Source: UMGS1766 sp963597355 (GTDB lineage Bacteria > Bacillota > Clostridia > Oscillospirales > Oscillospiraceae). Taken from it: a stretch of DNA of 64,000 nucleotides. Of this stretch, positions 16,332-24,910 are shown piece by piece (the first letter of the stretch is position 1; the number at the start of each line of letters is the position of its first letter). The DNA is taken from assembly GCA_963597355.1 (NCBI GenBank), contig CAVBPR010000007.1, positions 1-64,000 on the forward strand, written 5' to 3'. Both the position numbers and the translations under genes were made by a program. The notes beneath the pieces were generated by a model. The model did no database searches. It was not told where the DNA came from and saw nothing but the letters and a program-made list of their open reading frames with translations.

Positions 16332-17921
16332 GTGAAAAAGAAATCCAACTCTTTCTTCGGCGGTGCTGCCATTCTGGCAGCAGGTATTTTGATCGTCAAA
16401 GTCATTAGCGCCGTGTATAAAATGCCGCTGGTCAATATTCTGGGATCCAGTGGCTATGCAGACTTCAGCGCTGCATTTAATATTTTTAATATTTTGCTGA
16501 TGATCTCCACCGGCGGTATTCCGGTGGCGATGTCAAAAATGATCAGCGAGGCGTTGGAGCAGAATCGCCCCAGTCAGGTGCACAAGATTTTCCGGGTGGC
16601 ATTCATTCTCTTTGTGGCCATTGGCGTGATATGCTCGCTGGTTATGCTGCTGTTTGCCACGCAGTTTGCCGGACTGATGCATAATACTCAGGCGGTTTGG
16701 TGCATGCGCGCTTTGGCGCCGTCGGTGGCTCTGGTCTGCTGCCTGGCGTGCTTCCGGGGCTATGCCCAGGGACACCGCAATATGACGCCGTCTTCGGTCA
16801 GCCAGATTATTGAGGCTTTGTTTAAGCTGGTTGTAGGACTGACGCTGGCATGGTATCTGATTCGCGTACTGCAGAAGGATGAGTCCATTGGCGCCGCCGG
16901 TGCGATCGTCGGCGTTACCGTGTCGGAACTGATCGCTGTGCTTTATATGGCGTGGGATTTTTATCGCACCCGCTCCAGCGAGCCATATGCTCCGGCTGGC
17001 CGTACCAGCGCAGCAAATCAAATTGCCCGTACCTGCTTGAAACTGGCAATCCCGATTTCACTTACCAGTGCCTCTACCAGCATTATTACTGCGGTGGACA
17101 ACAGCCTGGTCATGGGACGGCTGCAAAGTGCACTGGATATGACGGAAAAAGCGGCCCGCAGTTTGATGGGAAACTATACCGGCGTTCAGACGGTCTATCA
17201 GATTCCTGCCGCTTTGATGGTTGCGATTACAGCCTCCGTTATTCCGGCGGTGACGATCTGCTTTACCCACAGAAACCGCACTGGCGCGGCGCGCATTGTC
17301 GGAAGCGCATTGAAGACAGCGTCCCTGATTGCCTTCCCGTCGGGCATTGGCATGATCGTGCTGGGCACGCCCATTACAAAGCTGCTCTTCCACAGTCTGG
17401 ATGCCAGCGTTGCCGGTACGATCCTGTCGATTCTGGGCCTGGCAAACATTTTTGTGTGCCTTATGCTGGTTTGCAATTCCGTGCTTCAATCTTACGGAAT
17501 TCTCCATTTGCCGATTTTGACCATGCTGATTGGCGGAATTATCATGGTGATTTTCGACTATGTTATGGTCGGTATTCCGAGCATCAATATCCTGGGAAGC
17601 CCTATCGGAACCTGCGTTTGCTATGGCATTACCTGCCTGCTTGACCTGTTCATTGTGCGGCGCATTGTTCCCCGTTGCCCTTCGTTTATTTCTCTGTTTG
17701 GAAAGCCGCTTCTGGCCTCGGTGGTTATGGGTGTTGCCGCCTGGGGAAGCTACACCATTCTCTTCAAAGTGACGGGACATAATTCGATTGCGACACTGGC
17801 GGCAATTCTTGTGGCAGTGATCGTCTATGCCGTTTTGATCGTTGCACTGCGCACCCTGACACGGGAAGACCTTTCCCTCATGCCGAAGGGCGATAAAATT
17901 GCCCACCTGCTCCATCTTTGA
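16332..17921 (+). CDS. SpoVB/YabM-like polysaccharide flippase (MOP superfamily)
   Basis: A 529-residue integral membrane protein with about 14 predicted helices. The N-terminus (KKKSNSFFGGAAILAAGILIVKVISAVYKMPLVNILG) is typical of the SpoVB/YabM/MurJ-like group of MOP exporters, which flip lipid-linked sugar precursors across the membrane. Its position upstream of mazG matches the yabM-yabN order of Bacillus. The start is GTG 16332 with GGGAGG upstream. Whether it moves lipid II or another polyprenyl sugar cannot be read from sequence. Confidence 0.88.
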   Translation: MKKKSNSFFGGAAILAAGILIVKVISAVYKMPLVNILGSSGYADFSAAFNIFNILLMISTGGIPVAMSKMISEALEQNRPSQVHKIFRVAFILFVAIGVICSLVMLLFATQFAGLMHNTQAVWCMRALAPSVALVCCLACFRGYAQGHRNMTPSSVSQIIEALFKLVVGLTLAWYLIRVLQKDESIGAAGAIVGVTVSELIAVLYMAWDFYRTRSSEPYAPAGRTSAANQIARTCLKLAIPISLTSASTSIITAVDNSLVMGRLQSALDMTEKAARSLMGNYTGVQTVYQIPAALMVAITASVIPAVTICFTHRNRTGAARIVGSALKTASLIAFPSGIGMIVLGTPITKLLFHSLDASVAGTILSILGLANIFVCLMLVCNSVLQSYGILHLPILTMLIGGIIMVIFDYVMVGIPSINILGSPIGTCVCYGITCLLDLFIVRRIVPRCPSFISLFGKPLLASVVMGVAAWGSYTILFKVTGHNSIATLAAILVAVIVYAVLIVALRTLTREDLSLMPKGDKIAHLLHL

Positions 17922-18024
17922 TCGATATTTTTGGAACTATTGCCAAAGATTGTCTGAGAAAATTGGCAAAGCAGCTGACTTTTCTAGGAACTTATAGAAA
18001 ACTACTTGAAAAGATGGTCATTCT

Positions 18025-18801
18025 ATGATAGATTTTGTGTGCAAATCCTGCTACAATGTGGATGATTTTCGCCGCTTAATTCACCTTTTGCGGCAAAAGG
18101 ACGGCTGTCCGTGGGACAGCGTTCAGACCCACAGTTCCATTCGCAATAACTTTCTGGAGGAAACCTACGAGGTTTGCGAGGCGATTGACAACAATGACAC
18201 CGCCTTGATGCAGGAAGAATTGGGAGATGTGCTGATGCAGGTCATCTTTCATGCATCGATCGAGGAAGATGCCGGTCATTTCAATCTGGATGATGTGGCC
18301 GACAGCGCCTGTAAGAAACTCATCTTCCGCCACCCGAATCTCTTCACAGAGGAAGGGAACAGCTTAGGCTGGGAAGAACTGAAACAGCAGGAAAAGGGAT
18401 ATACCACGCGCACCCAGTCGCTGGATGCGGTTGCGCGCTCTCTGCCCGCCCTCTGGCGCGCCGGCAAGATTCAAAAACGCGCCGCTGCGGCGGGTTTTGA
18501 CTGGCCGGATGTGACGCCCTGTCTGGATAAGGTCGACGAAGAACTCTGCGAATTGCGCCAGGCGATCAGCGACAACAGCAACATCGAAGAAGAATTGGGC
18601 GATTTGCTGTTTGCAGTGGTCAACGTTGCCCGTCATTTGGGCGTGGATCCGGAGAGAGCGCTGAATCGCGCTTCCGATAAGTTTATTTCCCGTTTTGCCG
18701 CCATGGAACGCATTCAGCCGGAAGACTGGTCGGACTTAACGACACAGCAGCTTCTGGAATTGTGGCAGCTTGCGAAACGGCAGGAACCAACCCAAAATTA
18801 A
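18025..18801 (+). CDS. mazG: Nucleoside triphosphate pyrophosphohydrolase MazG
   Basis: A 258-residue protein with two tandem MazG domains. The first has DGCPWDSVQTH and EETYEVCEAID...EELGDVLMQV; the second has ELCELRQAI...EELGDLLFAVVN. These EExxE/ExxD motifs bind Mg2+. MazG hydrolyses (d)NTPs to monophosphates plus pyrophosphate and removes aberrant nucleotides. The ribosome site at ATG 18025 is weak. The gene belongs to the flippase-mazG-hup-rqcP-divIC-yabR block. Confidence 0.93.
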   Translation: MIDFVCKSCYNVDDFRRLIHLLRQKDGCPWDSVQTHSSIRNNFLEETYEVCEAIDNNDTALMQEELGDVLMQVIFHASIEEDAGHFNLDDVADSACKKLIFRHPNLFTEEGNSLGWEELKQQEKGYTTRTQSLDAVARSLPALWRAGKIQKRAAAAGFDWPDVTPCLDKVDEELCELRQAISDNSNIEEELGDLLFAVVNVARHLGVDPERALNRASDKFISRFAAMERIQPEDWSDLTTQQLLELWQLAKRQEPTQN

Positions 18802-18898
18802 TTTTGTATTTAAAGGGTATTTTATTTTACTCTTTGAAAAATATATGACTGCACTGTCCCGCTGCTGCGGGGCATCACGCACAGGAGGATTTTTTACT

Positions 18899-19174
18899 AT
18901 GAACAAAGCTGAACTCATTGCCCTGACCGCCGAAAAGACCAATGTCTCCAAGAAGGATACTGAGGCCGTCATTACCGCTGCTCTGGACGCCATCACTGCC
19001 GCTCTGGCTGCTGAGGAGAAGGTCCAGCTGGTCGGTTTTGGTGCCTTTGAAGTTAAGAGCCGTGCAGCTCGTCTGGGCCGCAATCCCAAGACAAAGGAGC
19101 CGATCGAGATTCCTGCATCCAAGGTTCCTGTCTTCAAGGCTGGCAAAGCACTGAAGGACGCCGTTGTAAAGTAA
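18899..19174 (+). CDS. hup: HU family DNA-binding protein
   Basis: A 91-residue histone-like protein with the full HU fold: MNKAELIALTAEK at the start, VGFGAFEVKSRAARLGRNP and the beta-arm residues RNPKTKEPIEIPA. HU dimers bend DNA and organise the nucleoid. ATG 18899 has AGGAGG upstream and homologues begin here. Codon use is biased toward a few codons, as expected for a highly expressed gene. A strong terminator follows directly. Confidence 0.97.
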   Translation: MNKAELIALTAEKTNVSKKDTEAVITAALDAITAALAAEEKVQLVGFGAFEVKSRAARLGRNPKTKEPIEIPASKVPVFKAGKALKDAVVK

Positions 19175-19191
19175 GATTTTGCATGGGTATG

Positions 19192-19223
19192 GGCGATCCC
19201 GATTGTCTCGGGATCGCCTTTTT
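19192..19223 (+). terminator. Terminator of hup
   Basis: An 11-bp stem GGCGATCCCGA/TCGGGATCGCC (19192-19218), followed by TTTTT. Confidence 0.85.
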
Positions 19224-19247
19224 CCATAGCACAGGAGGTAAACAGAT

Positions 19248-19490
19248 ATGCGGCTGGATAAATATTTAAAGGTTTCCCGGTTGATCAAACGGCGCACAGT
19301 TGCAAACGAGGCGTGCGATGCCGGACGCGTGACGGCCAATGGCCGGCCGGTAAAGGCAAGCTATGATGTAAAAGTAGGGGACATTCTGGAAATCAAGTTT
19401 GGCGAAAAAACGGTAAAACTGGAAGTTCTCATTGTTGCAGACAATGTGGGCAAAAATGATGCACCTGCGATGTATCAGGAAATACGGTGA
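19248..19490 (+). CDS. rqcP: S4-domain RNA-binding protein RqcP (YabO)
   Basis: An 80-residue protein that is almost only an S4 domain (MRLDKYLKVSRLIKRRTVANEACDAGRV). RqcP/YabO works with RqcH and tRNA-Ala in ribosome-associated quality control, helping poly-alanine tailing of stalled chains on the 50S subunit. The RBS AGGAGG precedes ATG 19248. Its place between hup and divIC matches the yabO position in Firmicutes. Confidence 0.92.
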   Translation: MRLDKYLKVSRLIKRRTVANEACDAGRVTANGRPVKASYDVKVGDILEIKFGEKTVKLEVLIVADNVGKNDAPAMYQEIR

Positions 19491-19589
19491 TAGCACTGGC
19501 AATCTGGACAAGGGAAACGAAGCTATGTCCGCTTGCTTTTGTCAGTGTGACAAAGTCGAAAAAATTTCGAAAGAAATTTGCTTTTTTTC

Positions 19590-19619
19590 TTGAAAAACTC
19601 TTTTCAATCGGGGTAAAAT
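19590..19619 (+). promoter_or_regulatory. Possible promoter of divIC-yabR
   Basis: TTGAAA (19590-19595), 18 bases, TAAAAT (19614-19619). The fit is moderate. Apart from this, 19491-19694 shows nothing clear. Confidence 0.45.
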
Positions 19620-19694
19620 AGGCTAATATGAAGGCGGTAAGGTAGCGGATTTCACATTGGTGTATCGCATAATCCGGACAGGAGGAACCAATTT

Positions 19695-19976
19695 TTGAAA
19701 AGAACAAAGCGCGCTGGTTTCCTGACCAAGGTCGTCATTACAGCCATTTTGATTGCCGTGATCATAGCCCTGATTCATTTAGGGGCTCGTCTATCGTCTG
19801 CTGAGGCGGCGCGGGATGCACTGCAGGTGCAGGTGGACGCGCAAACGCAGCAGAATGCCGCGTTGCAGGAAGACATTAACAACAGCAGTGATCCTGACGT
19901 CATGCTGGAGGTCGCAAAGCAGCGGTTGGGTCTGGTGGATCAGGACGAAGTGATCCTCTATGACACCACAAATTAA
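19695..19976 (+). CDS. divIC: Septum formation initiator, DivIC/FtsB family
   Basis: A 93-residue bitopic protein: short basic cytoplasmic tail, one membrane helix (about residues 12-30), then a coiled coil (ARLSSAEAARDALQVQVDAQ...) and the end motif VAKQRLGLVDQDEVILYD typical of FtsB/DivIC. It joins the divisome with FtsL and DivIB. The start is TTG 19695 with GGAGG upstream. It sits between rqcP and yabR; the yabP and yabQ genes found here in sporulating Bacillus are missing. Confidence 0.9.
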   Translation: MKRTKRAGFLTKVVITAILIAVIIALIHLGARLSSAEAARDALQVQVDAQTQQNAALQEDINNSSDPDVMLEVAKQRLGLVDQDEVILYDTTN

Positions 19977-20030
19977 TTTATCATTTGCCGAAAGGCCAAC
20001 CCATTTAGAGAGAGCAGGAGGACAAACAGC

Positions 20031-20552
20031 TTGGCTAACGAGATCGAGGTAGGAGCTATTCTGGAAGGTAAAGTGACAGGAATTACAAAGTTCGGCGCAT
20101 TTGTGTCGCTTCCCGGTGGGAAGTCTGGCTTGGTGCACATTTCCGAAATTGCCTATTCCTATGTCAGTGATGTAAGCGAACATCTGTCAGACGGGCAGGA
20201 AGTAAAGGTCAAGGTCATCAGCATTGATGAGAACAACCGCATCAACCTTTCCATCAAAAAGGCGCTTCCGGCCCCGCCCAGACAGGGGAATAACCGCGGC
20301 GGTCAGCGGCCTCAGGGAGATCGTCCGTATCGCGCACAGGGAGACCGGGCACCTCGTCCTCAAGGAGATCGGCCGGCTCGCCCCCAGGGTGACCGCCCTC
20401 AGAACCGCGGGACTCATGCGCCGGTTTCGAAAGAGCCTAAGACCTTTGACGACATGATTAAGCAATTCATGTCTGATTCGGACAGCAAATTGTCCGGCCG
20501 CTATACCGACCGTTCTTCTCGTCGCAGAGGCGGCGGCAGTCGCAGAGGCTAA
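20031..20552 (+). CDS. S1 RNA-binding domain protein (YabR/CvfD-like)
   Basis: A 173-residue protein. An S1 domain fills residues 1-78 (VGAILEGKVTGITKFGAFVSL, GLVHISEIA, VKVISIDENNRINLSIKKA). Then comes a low-complexity basic tail with repeated GDRPxRPQ units, a short helical stretch (TFDDMIKQFMSDSD) and a terminal Arg/Gly patch RRRGGGSRRG. YabR-type proteins bind RNA or ribosomes; CvfD relatives are translation regulators. The start is TTG 20031 with AGGAGG upstream. It lies downstream of divIC with its own terminator. Confidence 0.9.
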   Translation: MANEIEVGAILEGKVTGITKFGAFVSLPGGKSGLVHISEIAYSYVSDVSEHLSDGQEVKVKVISIDENNRINLSIKKALPAPPRQGNNRGGQRPQGDRPYRAQGDRAPRPQGDRPARPQGDRPQNRGTHAPVSKEPKTFDDMIKQFMSDSDSKLSGRYTDRSSRRRGGGSRRG

Positions 20553-20565
20553 CCTTTTGTATCCA

Positions 20566-20597
20566 GACGCCGTGCTGAACTGCACGGCGTCTTTTTT
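20566..20597 (+). terminator. Terminator of divIC-yabR
   Basis: GACGCCGTGC/GCACGGCGTC stem from 20566, followed by six Ts. Confidence 0.85.
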
Positions 20598-20627
20598 ATG
20601 ATTCTTTCCGGTTCAGGAGGACCAGTT

Positions 20628-21785
20628 ATGTTCTTAATCAATGGAATTTTGCATACGATGGCTGCCCCGACAATTGCATGCGGCTATGTAAGCTTCGAAA
20701 ATGGAAAAATTGTTGCTACAGGCGCAATGGCAGATCTGGTTCTGCCGGAGGATGCCGAGGTGATGGATGTTTCCGGCTGCCATATTTATCCCGGTCTGGT
20801 AGATGCCCATACCCATTTGGGCGTTTTTGGAGACAGTCTCGGCTTTGAAGGAGAGGATGGCAACGAAATTACGGACCCGATCACGCCGCAGCTGAGAGCA
20901 ATTGACGCGATTAATCCCTTTGATCGCTGTTTTCAGGAGGCACGGGAGGCCGGTATTACCTGCGTTGTAACCGGTCCGGGAAGTGCAAATCCAATCGCCG
21001 GTCAGCTTGCGGCAATCAAGACCGTCGGTCGGCGGGTGGACGACATGATTGTAAAAGCCCCGGCTGCCATGAAATTTGCACTGGGGGAAAACCCAAAAAG
21101 CTGCTACAATGACCGCCATGAAACGCCGACTACTCGCATGGCAACGGCGGCACTGATTCGGGAGGAGCTTTTTAAAGCGAAGGAATATCTTGAAAAAAAG
21201 GAGCGCGCGGCGACAGAGGAAGATGCGGAGACGCCGGAATTCGACATGAAACTGGAGGCGCTCATCCCTGTGATCAAGGGGGAGCTTCCGGCGCATTTCC
21301 ACGCCCACCGTGCGGATGACATTGCAACCGCCATCCGCATTTCAAAGGAGTTTCAGCTGGATTATGTGATTTTGCATGGTACCGAGGCGCATTTTATCGC
21401 CGATCTGCTGTCGGAAGAAGGAGCGAGGGTTGTAACCGGTCCTATTTTTGGGGATCGAAGCAAACCAGAGCTGAGCAATCAGCGCATGGACAACACAGCA
21501 ACGCTGATGCAAGCCGTTGTGCAGACGGCAATTTGCACGGACCACCCGGAAAATCCGGAACAATACCTGCCGATGGCGGCGGCACTGTGCGCAAAGTATG
21601 GGATATCAGAGGATGATGCTATGGCTGCGATTACCTGCGATGCGGCCGACATTGCTCAAATTAGAGATCGGGTTGGAACGCTAGAAAAGGGAAAAGATGC
21701 GGACATTGCGGTGTTCCGCGGTTCTCCGCTGGAGCTGAACAGCACGGTGGAAGCCGTATTCATTGACGGCTGCCGGGTGAAGTGA
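20628..21785 (+). CDS. Amidohydrolase family protein
   Basis: A 385-residue metal-dependent hydrolase. It has the imidazolonepropionase-like layout: an N-terminal composite beta domain, the first metal motif DAHTHLG, a later FHAHRADD, TDHPENP with the catalytic Asp, and the C-terminal GKDADIAVFRGSPLE strand. The substrate is not predictable; relatives are annotated only as amidohydrolases acting on cyclic amides or peptides. ATG 20628 follows AGGAGG (20613-20618); an earlier in-frame ATG at 20598 overlaps the preceding terminator. It is followed by the L21 promoter and stands alone. Confidence 0.87.
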   Translation: MFLINGILHTMAAPTIACGYVSFENGKIVATGAMADLVLPEDAEVMDVSGCHIYPGLVDAHTHLGVFGDSLGFEGEDGNEITDPITPQLRAIDAINPFDRCFQEAREAGITCVVTGPGSANPIAGQLAAIKTVGRRVDDMIVKAPAAMKFALGENPKSCYNDRHETPTTRMATAALIREELFKAKEYLEKKERAATEEDAETPEFDMKLEALIPVIKGELPAHFHAHRADDIATAIRISKEFQLDYVILHGTEAHFIADLLSEEGARVVTGPIFGDRSKPELSNQRMDNTATLMQAVVQTAICTDHPENPEQYLPMAAALCAKYGISEDDAMAAITCDAADIAQIRDRVGTLEKGKDADIAVFRGSPLELNSTVEAVFIDGCRVK

Positions 21786-21846
21786 CACCACGAGATCGGC
21801 AGAAGAAAATTTTTGCCGAAACTTGAATAAAAAGTCGAGAAAATCA

Positions 21847-21875
21847 TTGACAAACGGAGCTATTCTTGCTAACAT
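21847..21875 (+). promoter_or_regulatory. Promoter of rplU operon
   Basis: TTGACA (21847-21852), 17 bases, TAACAT (21870-21875). Confidence 0.75.
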
Positions 21876-21882
21876 AAAAAAG

Positions 21883-21961
21883 CCGCTTTGATCAGGTGTC
21901 AAGGGTGGAGTGTGTCCATCCGCCTGCAACAGCGAGCCCGTATTAAAGGAAAGAGGTGCAA
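21883..21961 (+). promoter_or_regulatory. Likely ribosomal protein L21 leader
   Basis: About 80 transcribed bases lie between the promoter and rplU. Several short complementary segments are present, e.g. GGTGGA with TCCATCC near 21905. Firmicutes often carry a structured L21 leader here that mediates autoregulation. The assignment rests on position; the fold was not computed. Confidence 0.45.
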
Positions 21962-21967
21962 TAAAGC

Positions 21968-22282
21968 ATGACCGCAATCATTGTGACCGGTGGCAAGCAG
22001 TACAAGGTGGCAGAGGGTGATACTCTGTTCATCGAGAAGTTGGCTGTCGAGGCTGGTGACGCTGTGACCTTCGACCAGGTTCTGGCTGTCATCGACGATG
22101 ACAAGGCTACTTTCGGCACTCCCGTCGTGGAGGGCGCTAAGGTGGAGGCTACCGTTGAGAAGAACGGCAAGGGCAAGAAGATCGTTGTCTTCAAGTACAA
22201 GCCGAAGTCTGGCTACAAGCGCAAGCAGGGCCATCGTCAGCCCTACACCAAGGTTACCATCAACAAGATCGTTGTTGGCTAA
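21968..22282 (+). CDS. rplU: 50S ribosomal protein bL21
   Basis: A 104-residue protein, normal length for bL21, beginning AIIVTGGKQYKVAEGD and containing KPKSGYKRKQGHRQPYT, the conserved rRNA-binding end. It binds 23S rRNA in the large subunit. It is first in rplU-prp-rpmA and overlaps the prp start by one base (TAATG). Confidence 0.97.
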   Translation: MTAIIVTGGKQYKVAEGDTLFIEKLAVEAGDAVTFDQVLAVIDDDKATFGTPVVEGAKVEATVEKNGKGKKIVVFKYKPKSGYKRKQGHRQPYTKVTINKIVVG

Positions 22283-22611
22283 TGACAACTGTAAAGTTTA
22301 TGATGGAGGGAAGCCGAATTACCGGCTTTACCAGTGAAGGGCACAGCGGATATGCAGAAGAAGGCGAGGATATCGTCTGCGCTGCAGTTTCCAGCGCCAT
22401 TGGTTTGACCGAGTGCGCAGTCAACACCGTTCTCGGGTTGGGTGCCAGTGTCAAAATTGATGAGAAAAATGCCCGTATCTCTCTTCATCTTCCCGGTGGT
22501 CTCTCTTCGGAGTGTGAGCATACCTGTCAGACGCTGATGGCGTCGCTGATGGTATATCTCGCGGAGCTCCACGATGAGTACCCCAATCACATTACCGTTT
22601 TGGAGGTGTAA
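22282..22611 (+). CDS. prp: Ribosomal-processing cysteine protease Prp
   Basis: A 109-residue protein. The catalytic pair is His21 (GHSGYA) and Cys33 (DIVCAAVSS), as in the YsxB/Prp family. Prp removes the N-terminal extension of bL27, encoded next door, which is needed for a working peptidyl-transferase region. The gene lies between rplU and rpmA, its standard place in Firmicutes. Confidence 0.95.
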   Translation: MTTVKFMMEGSRITGFTSEGHSGYAEEGEDIVCAAVSSAIGLTECAVNTVLGLGASVKIDEKNARISLHLPGGLSSECEHTCQTLMASLMVYLAELHDEYPNHITVLEV

Positions 22612-22617
22612 TAGACC

Positions 22618-22899
22618 ATGAAGATTTCCATTCAGTTTTTCGCTCATAAGAAGGGCCTCGGCTCCACCAAGAATGGCCGTGATTCCAACTCTCAGCGCCT
22701 GGGTGTGAAGCGCGGTGACGGTCAGTTTGTCCTCGCCGGCAATATCCTGGTTCGCCAGCGTGGCACCAAGATCCATCCCGGTACCAACGTGGGCATCGGC
22801 AAGGACGATACCCTGTTTGCACTGAAGGACGGCCGCGTCAAGTTCGAGCGGCTGGGCAAGGATCGCAAGCAGGTCTCCATCGTGGAGATCGCTCAGTAA
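22618..22899 (+). CDS. rpmA: 50S ribosomal protein bL27
   Basis: A 93-residue protein that starts MKISIQFFAHKKGLGSTKNG. The first eight residues ending in FF are the extension cleaved by Prp before AHKKG, the mature N-terminus that reaches the peptidyl-transferase centre. It is third in the operon and is followed by a strong terminator. Confidence 0.97.
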   Translation: MKISIQFFAHKKGLGSTKNGRDSNSQRLGVKRGDGQFVLAGNILVRQRGTKIHPGTNVGIGKDDTLFALKDGRVKFERLGKDRKQVSIVEIAQ

Positions 22900-22916
22900 T
22901 TCTTATTGCTGCCAAA

Positions 22917-22949
22917 CGCCCCGAACATCGCGTTCGGGGCGCTTTTTTT
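22917..22949 (+). terminator. Terminator of rplU-prp-rpmA
   Basis: CGCCCCGAAC/GTTCGGGGCG stem (22917-22941), then seven Ts. Confidence 0.85.
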
Positions 22950-22986
22950 AACCATCTTATTATCGTATTTAAGGAGGCAAGAGCGT

Positions 22987-24267
22987 ATGGCAACTTCCTT
23001 TGTTGATACCGCCCGTATCACAGTGAAAGCGGGTAACGGCGGCAATGGCGCGGTGGCATTTCACCGGGAAAAATATGTTGCTGCCGGCGGTCCCGACGGC
23101 GGCGACGGCGGCCGGGGCGGCAGCGTAGTGCTGGTAGTAGACGACAATATGTCTACGTTGATGGACTTCCGCTATAAACGCAAGTACACTGCCCCCAATG
23201 GTGTGGACGGCTCCAGCGCCCGCAAAAGCGGAAAAGATGGAGCAAATCTGACGATCCGTGTGCCGAGAGGCACGGTGGTGCGGGATACGGAAACCGGAGA
23301 GATCATCCATGACATGTCGGATGCGGAACCCTTCGTATTGGCGCGGGGCGGCAGAGGCGGCTGGGGAAATCAACATTTTGCAACGCCTACCCGGCAGGTG
23401 CCCCGTTTTGCAAAGGCGGGAATGGCAGGCGAAAGCCGGGATGTAACCCTGGAGCTGAAGCTATTGGCTGATGTTGGCCTGGTGGGGTTCCCCAATGTGG
23501 GCAAATCTACGCTTCTCAGTGTGGTTTCCAAGGCGCAGCCGAAAATTGCAAATTACCACTTTACCACCCTGTTCCCCAACCTGGGCGTTGTTTACGTGGA
23601 TGAAGGCGTCAGCTTTGTTATGGCGGACATTCCCGGCATTATTGAGGGTGCGTCGGAAGGCGCCGGATTGGGTTACGATTTTCTGCGGCACATTGACCGC
23701 TGCCGTTTGCTGGTGCATCTTGTTGATGTGTCCGGCAGTGAAGGCCGGGATCCGATTCAGGACTTTGATGCTATCAATGAGGAACTGAAAAATTATTCCC
23801 CGGAACTGGCCGAGCGCAAGATGATTGTTGCCGCCAACAAGGTGGACATTCTTTCCGATCCCCAGTTGCTGGCTGATTTCAAGGCTCATGTAGAGCAGTT
23901 GGGATATCCCTGCTTCGAGATTTCCGCAGCGGCTCATATGGGCGTGAGAGAGCTGGTCAATGCAGTGGCGGCCGAGCTGGCTTCCCTGCCGCCGGTAAAG
24001 GTGTATGAGGCGGAGTATGTTCCTCAGGCGCCGAAGATCGAAACCTCTGGCGACGTTACCATTGAGCATGTGGACGGCATCTGGTATGTGGAAGGCGACT
24101 GGCTGTATCGTATGCTGCAAAGCACCAATTTCAAGGACTCCGAGTCGAGAAACTGGTTTGATCGTCAGCTGCGAAATTCCGGCATTTTCGATCGACTGGA
24201 AGCTATGGGCATTCAGGACGGCGACACCGTCAGCATGTATGAGCTCCAATTTGAGTATGTCCGTTAA
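22987..24267 (+). CDS. obgE: GTPase Obg/CgtA
   Basis: A 426-residue protein with the glycine-rich Obg fold (about 1-158: VKAGNGGNGAVAF, GGDGGRGGSV), a TRAFAC GTPase domain (GFPNVGKST near residue 170, DIPGIIEGAS, NKVD) and a C-terminal OCT domain of about 75 residues. Obg assists late 50S assembly and links to stress control. ATG 22987 has AGGAGG (22973-22978); an in-frame ATG at 22906 lies before the terminator and is rejected. Confidence 0.96.
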   Translation: MATSFVDTARITVKAGNGGNGAVAFHREKYVAAGGPDGGDGGRGGSVVLVVDDNMSTLMDFRYKRKYTAPNGVDGSSARKSGKDGANLTIRVPRGTVVRDTETGEIIHDMSDAEPFVLARGGRGGWGNQHFATPTRQVPRFAKAGMAGESRDVTLELKLLADVGLVGFPNVGKSTLLSVVSKAQPKIANYHFTTLFPNLGVVYVDEGVSFVMADIPGIIEGASEGAGLGYDFLRHIDRCRLLVHLVDVSGSEGRDPIQDFDAINEELKNYSPELAERKMIVAANKVDILSDPQLLADFKAHVEQLGYPCFEISAAAHMGVRELVNAVAAELASLPPVKVYEAEYVPQAPKIETSGDVTIEHVDGIWYVEGDWLYRMLQSTNFKDSESRNWFDRQLRNSGIFDRLEAMGIQDGDTVSMYELQFEYVR

Positions 24268-24274
24268 ATGAATG

Positions 24275-24319
24275 AAAAAGATCCTCTATCGCAAGAAAAA
24301 TGCGATAGAGGATCTTTTT
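24275..24319. terminator. Bidirectional terminator between obgE and bioY
   Basis: A perfect 19-bp inverted repeat from AAAAAGATCCTC, giving T-runs on both strands for the two convergent genes. Confidence 0.85.
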
Positions 24320-24320
24320 C

Positions 24321-24878
24321 TCAGTTCAACCGAAGTTCGACCAGATTTGCTTTCACCAGTTGCTGGCGAATTAACGAACCGACCAGTGCGGCAAAGATGA
24401 TCTTCAGGGCATCGAAAATCAAAAACGGGAACACGCATTGCAGCAGAGCAGTCCAGATGGAGCACTTCATCAGGATTACAAACCAGGCAGTACCAAAGGT
24501 GTAGAGCAAAACCGTGCCAAGCGCCATGCCGAGGATGTTCCAGCCGATCTTATTTTGAAAGCGAACGACAAAGAAGCCGGCCACGAGAGCCAGAAGAATG
24601 TCGCCAATCAGATATCCGCCGGTGGGACCGGCAAATTTGGCAAGACCGCCGGCATAGCCGGAGAACACCGGCAAACCACAGGCGCCCAGCATCAGGTAGA
24701 CCAGCACGCTGATGGTTCCCCAGCGCATACCCAGCAGGCACACAGCCAGACAGACAACCATGTTGGTAAGGGAGATGGGGATGGCACCAATGGGAATGCT
24801 CATGGGACCGACTACGGCCATAACAGCGGCCATCAAGGCGCACACCGCCATGTGATAAATAGAACTTTTCTTTTTCAT
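24321..24878 (-). CDS. bioY: Biotin transporter BioY (ECF substrate-binding subunit)
   Basis: A 185-residue membrane protein with six predicted helices and the BioY signature SGYAGGLAKFAGPTGGYLIG. BioY captures biotin; it works with the shared ECF module (EcfA, EcfA', EcfT), which is not in this window. A BirA-type operator lies over its promoter. The need for biotin fits the biotin-dependent decarboxylase at 4636 and 31990-33964. No bioABCDF genes are present here. Confidence 0.95.
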   Translation of the reverse strand: MKKKSSIYHMAVCALMAAVMAVVGPMSIPIGAIPISLTNMVVCLAVCLLGMRWGTISVLVYLMLGACGLPVFSGYAGGLAKFAGPTGGYLIGDILLALVAGFFVVRFQNKIGWNILGMALGTVLLYTFGTAWFVILMKCSIWTALLQCVFPFLIFDALKIIFAALVGSLIRQQLVKANLVELRLN

Positions 24879-24910
24879 GCATCGAACGTCCTCTCGATTA
24901 AAGTAGCTCT

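Noticed and set aside
20283..20420. Short DNA repeats that could suggest a CRISPR array
   Set aside because: The repeats are in frame inside a coding sequence, lack unique spacers of constant length, and encode a low-complexity tail.
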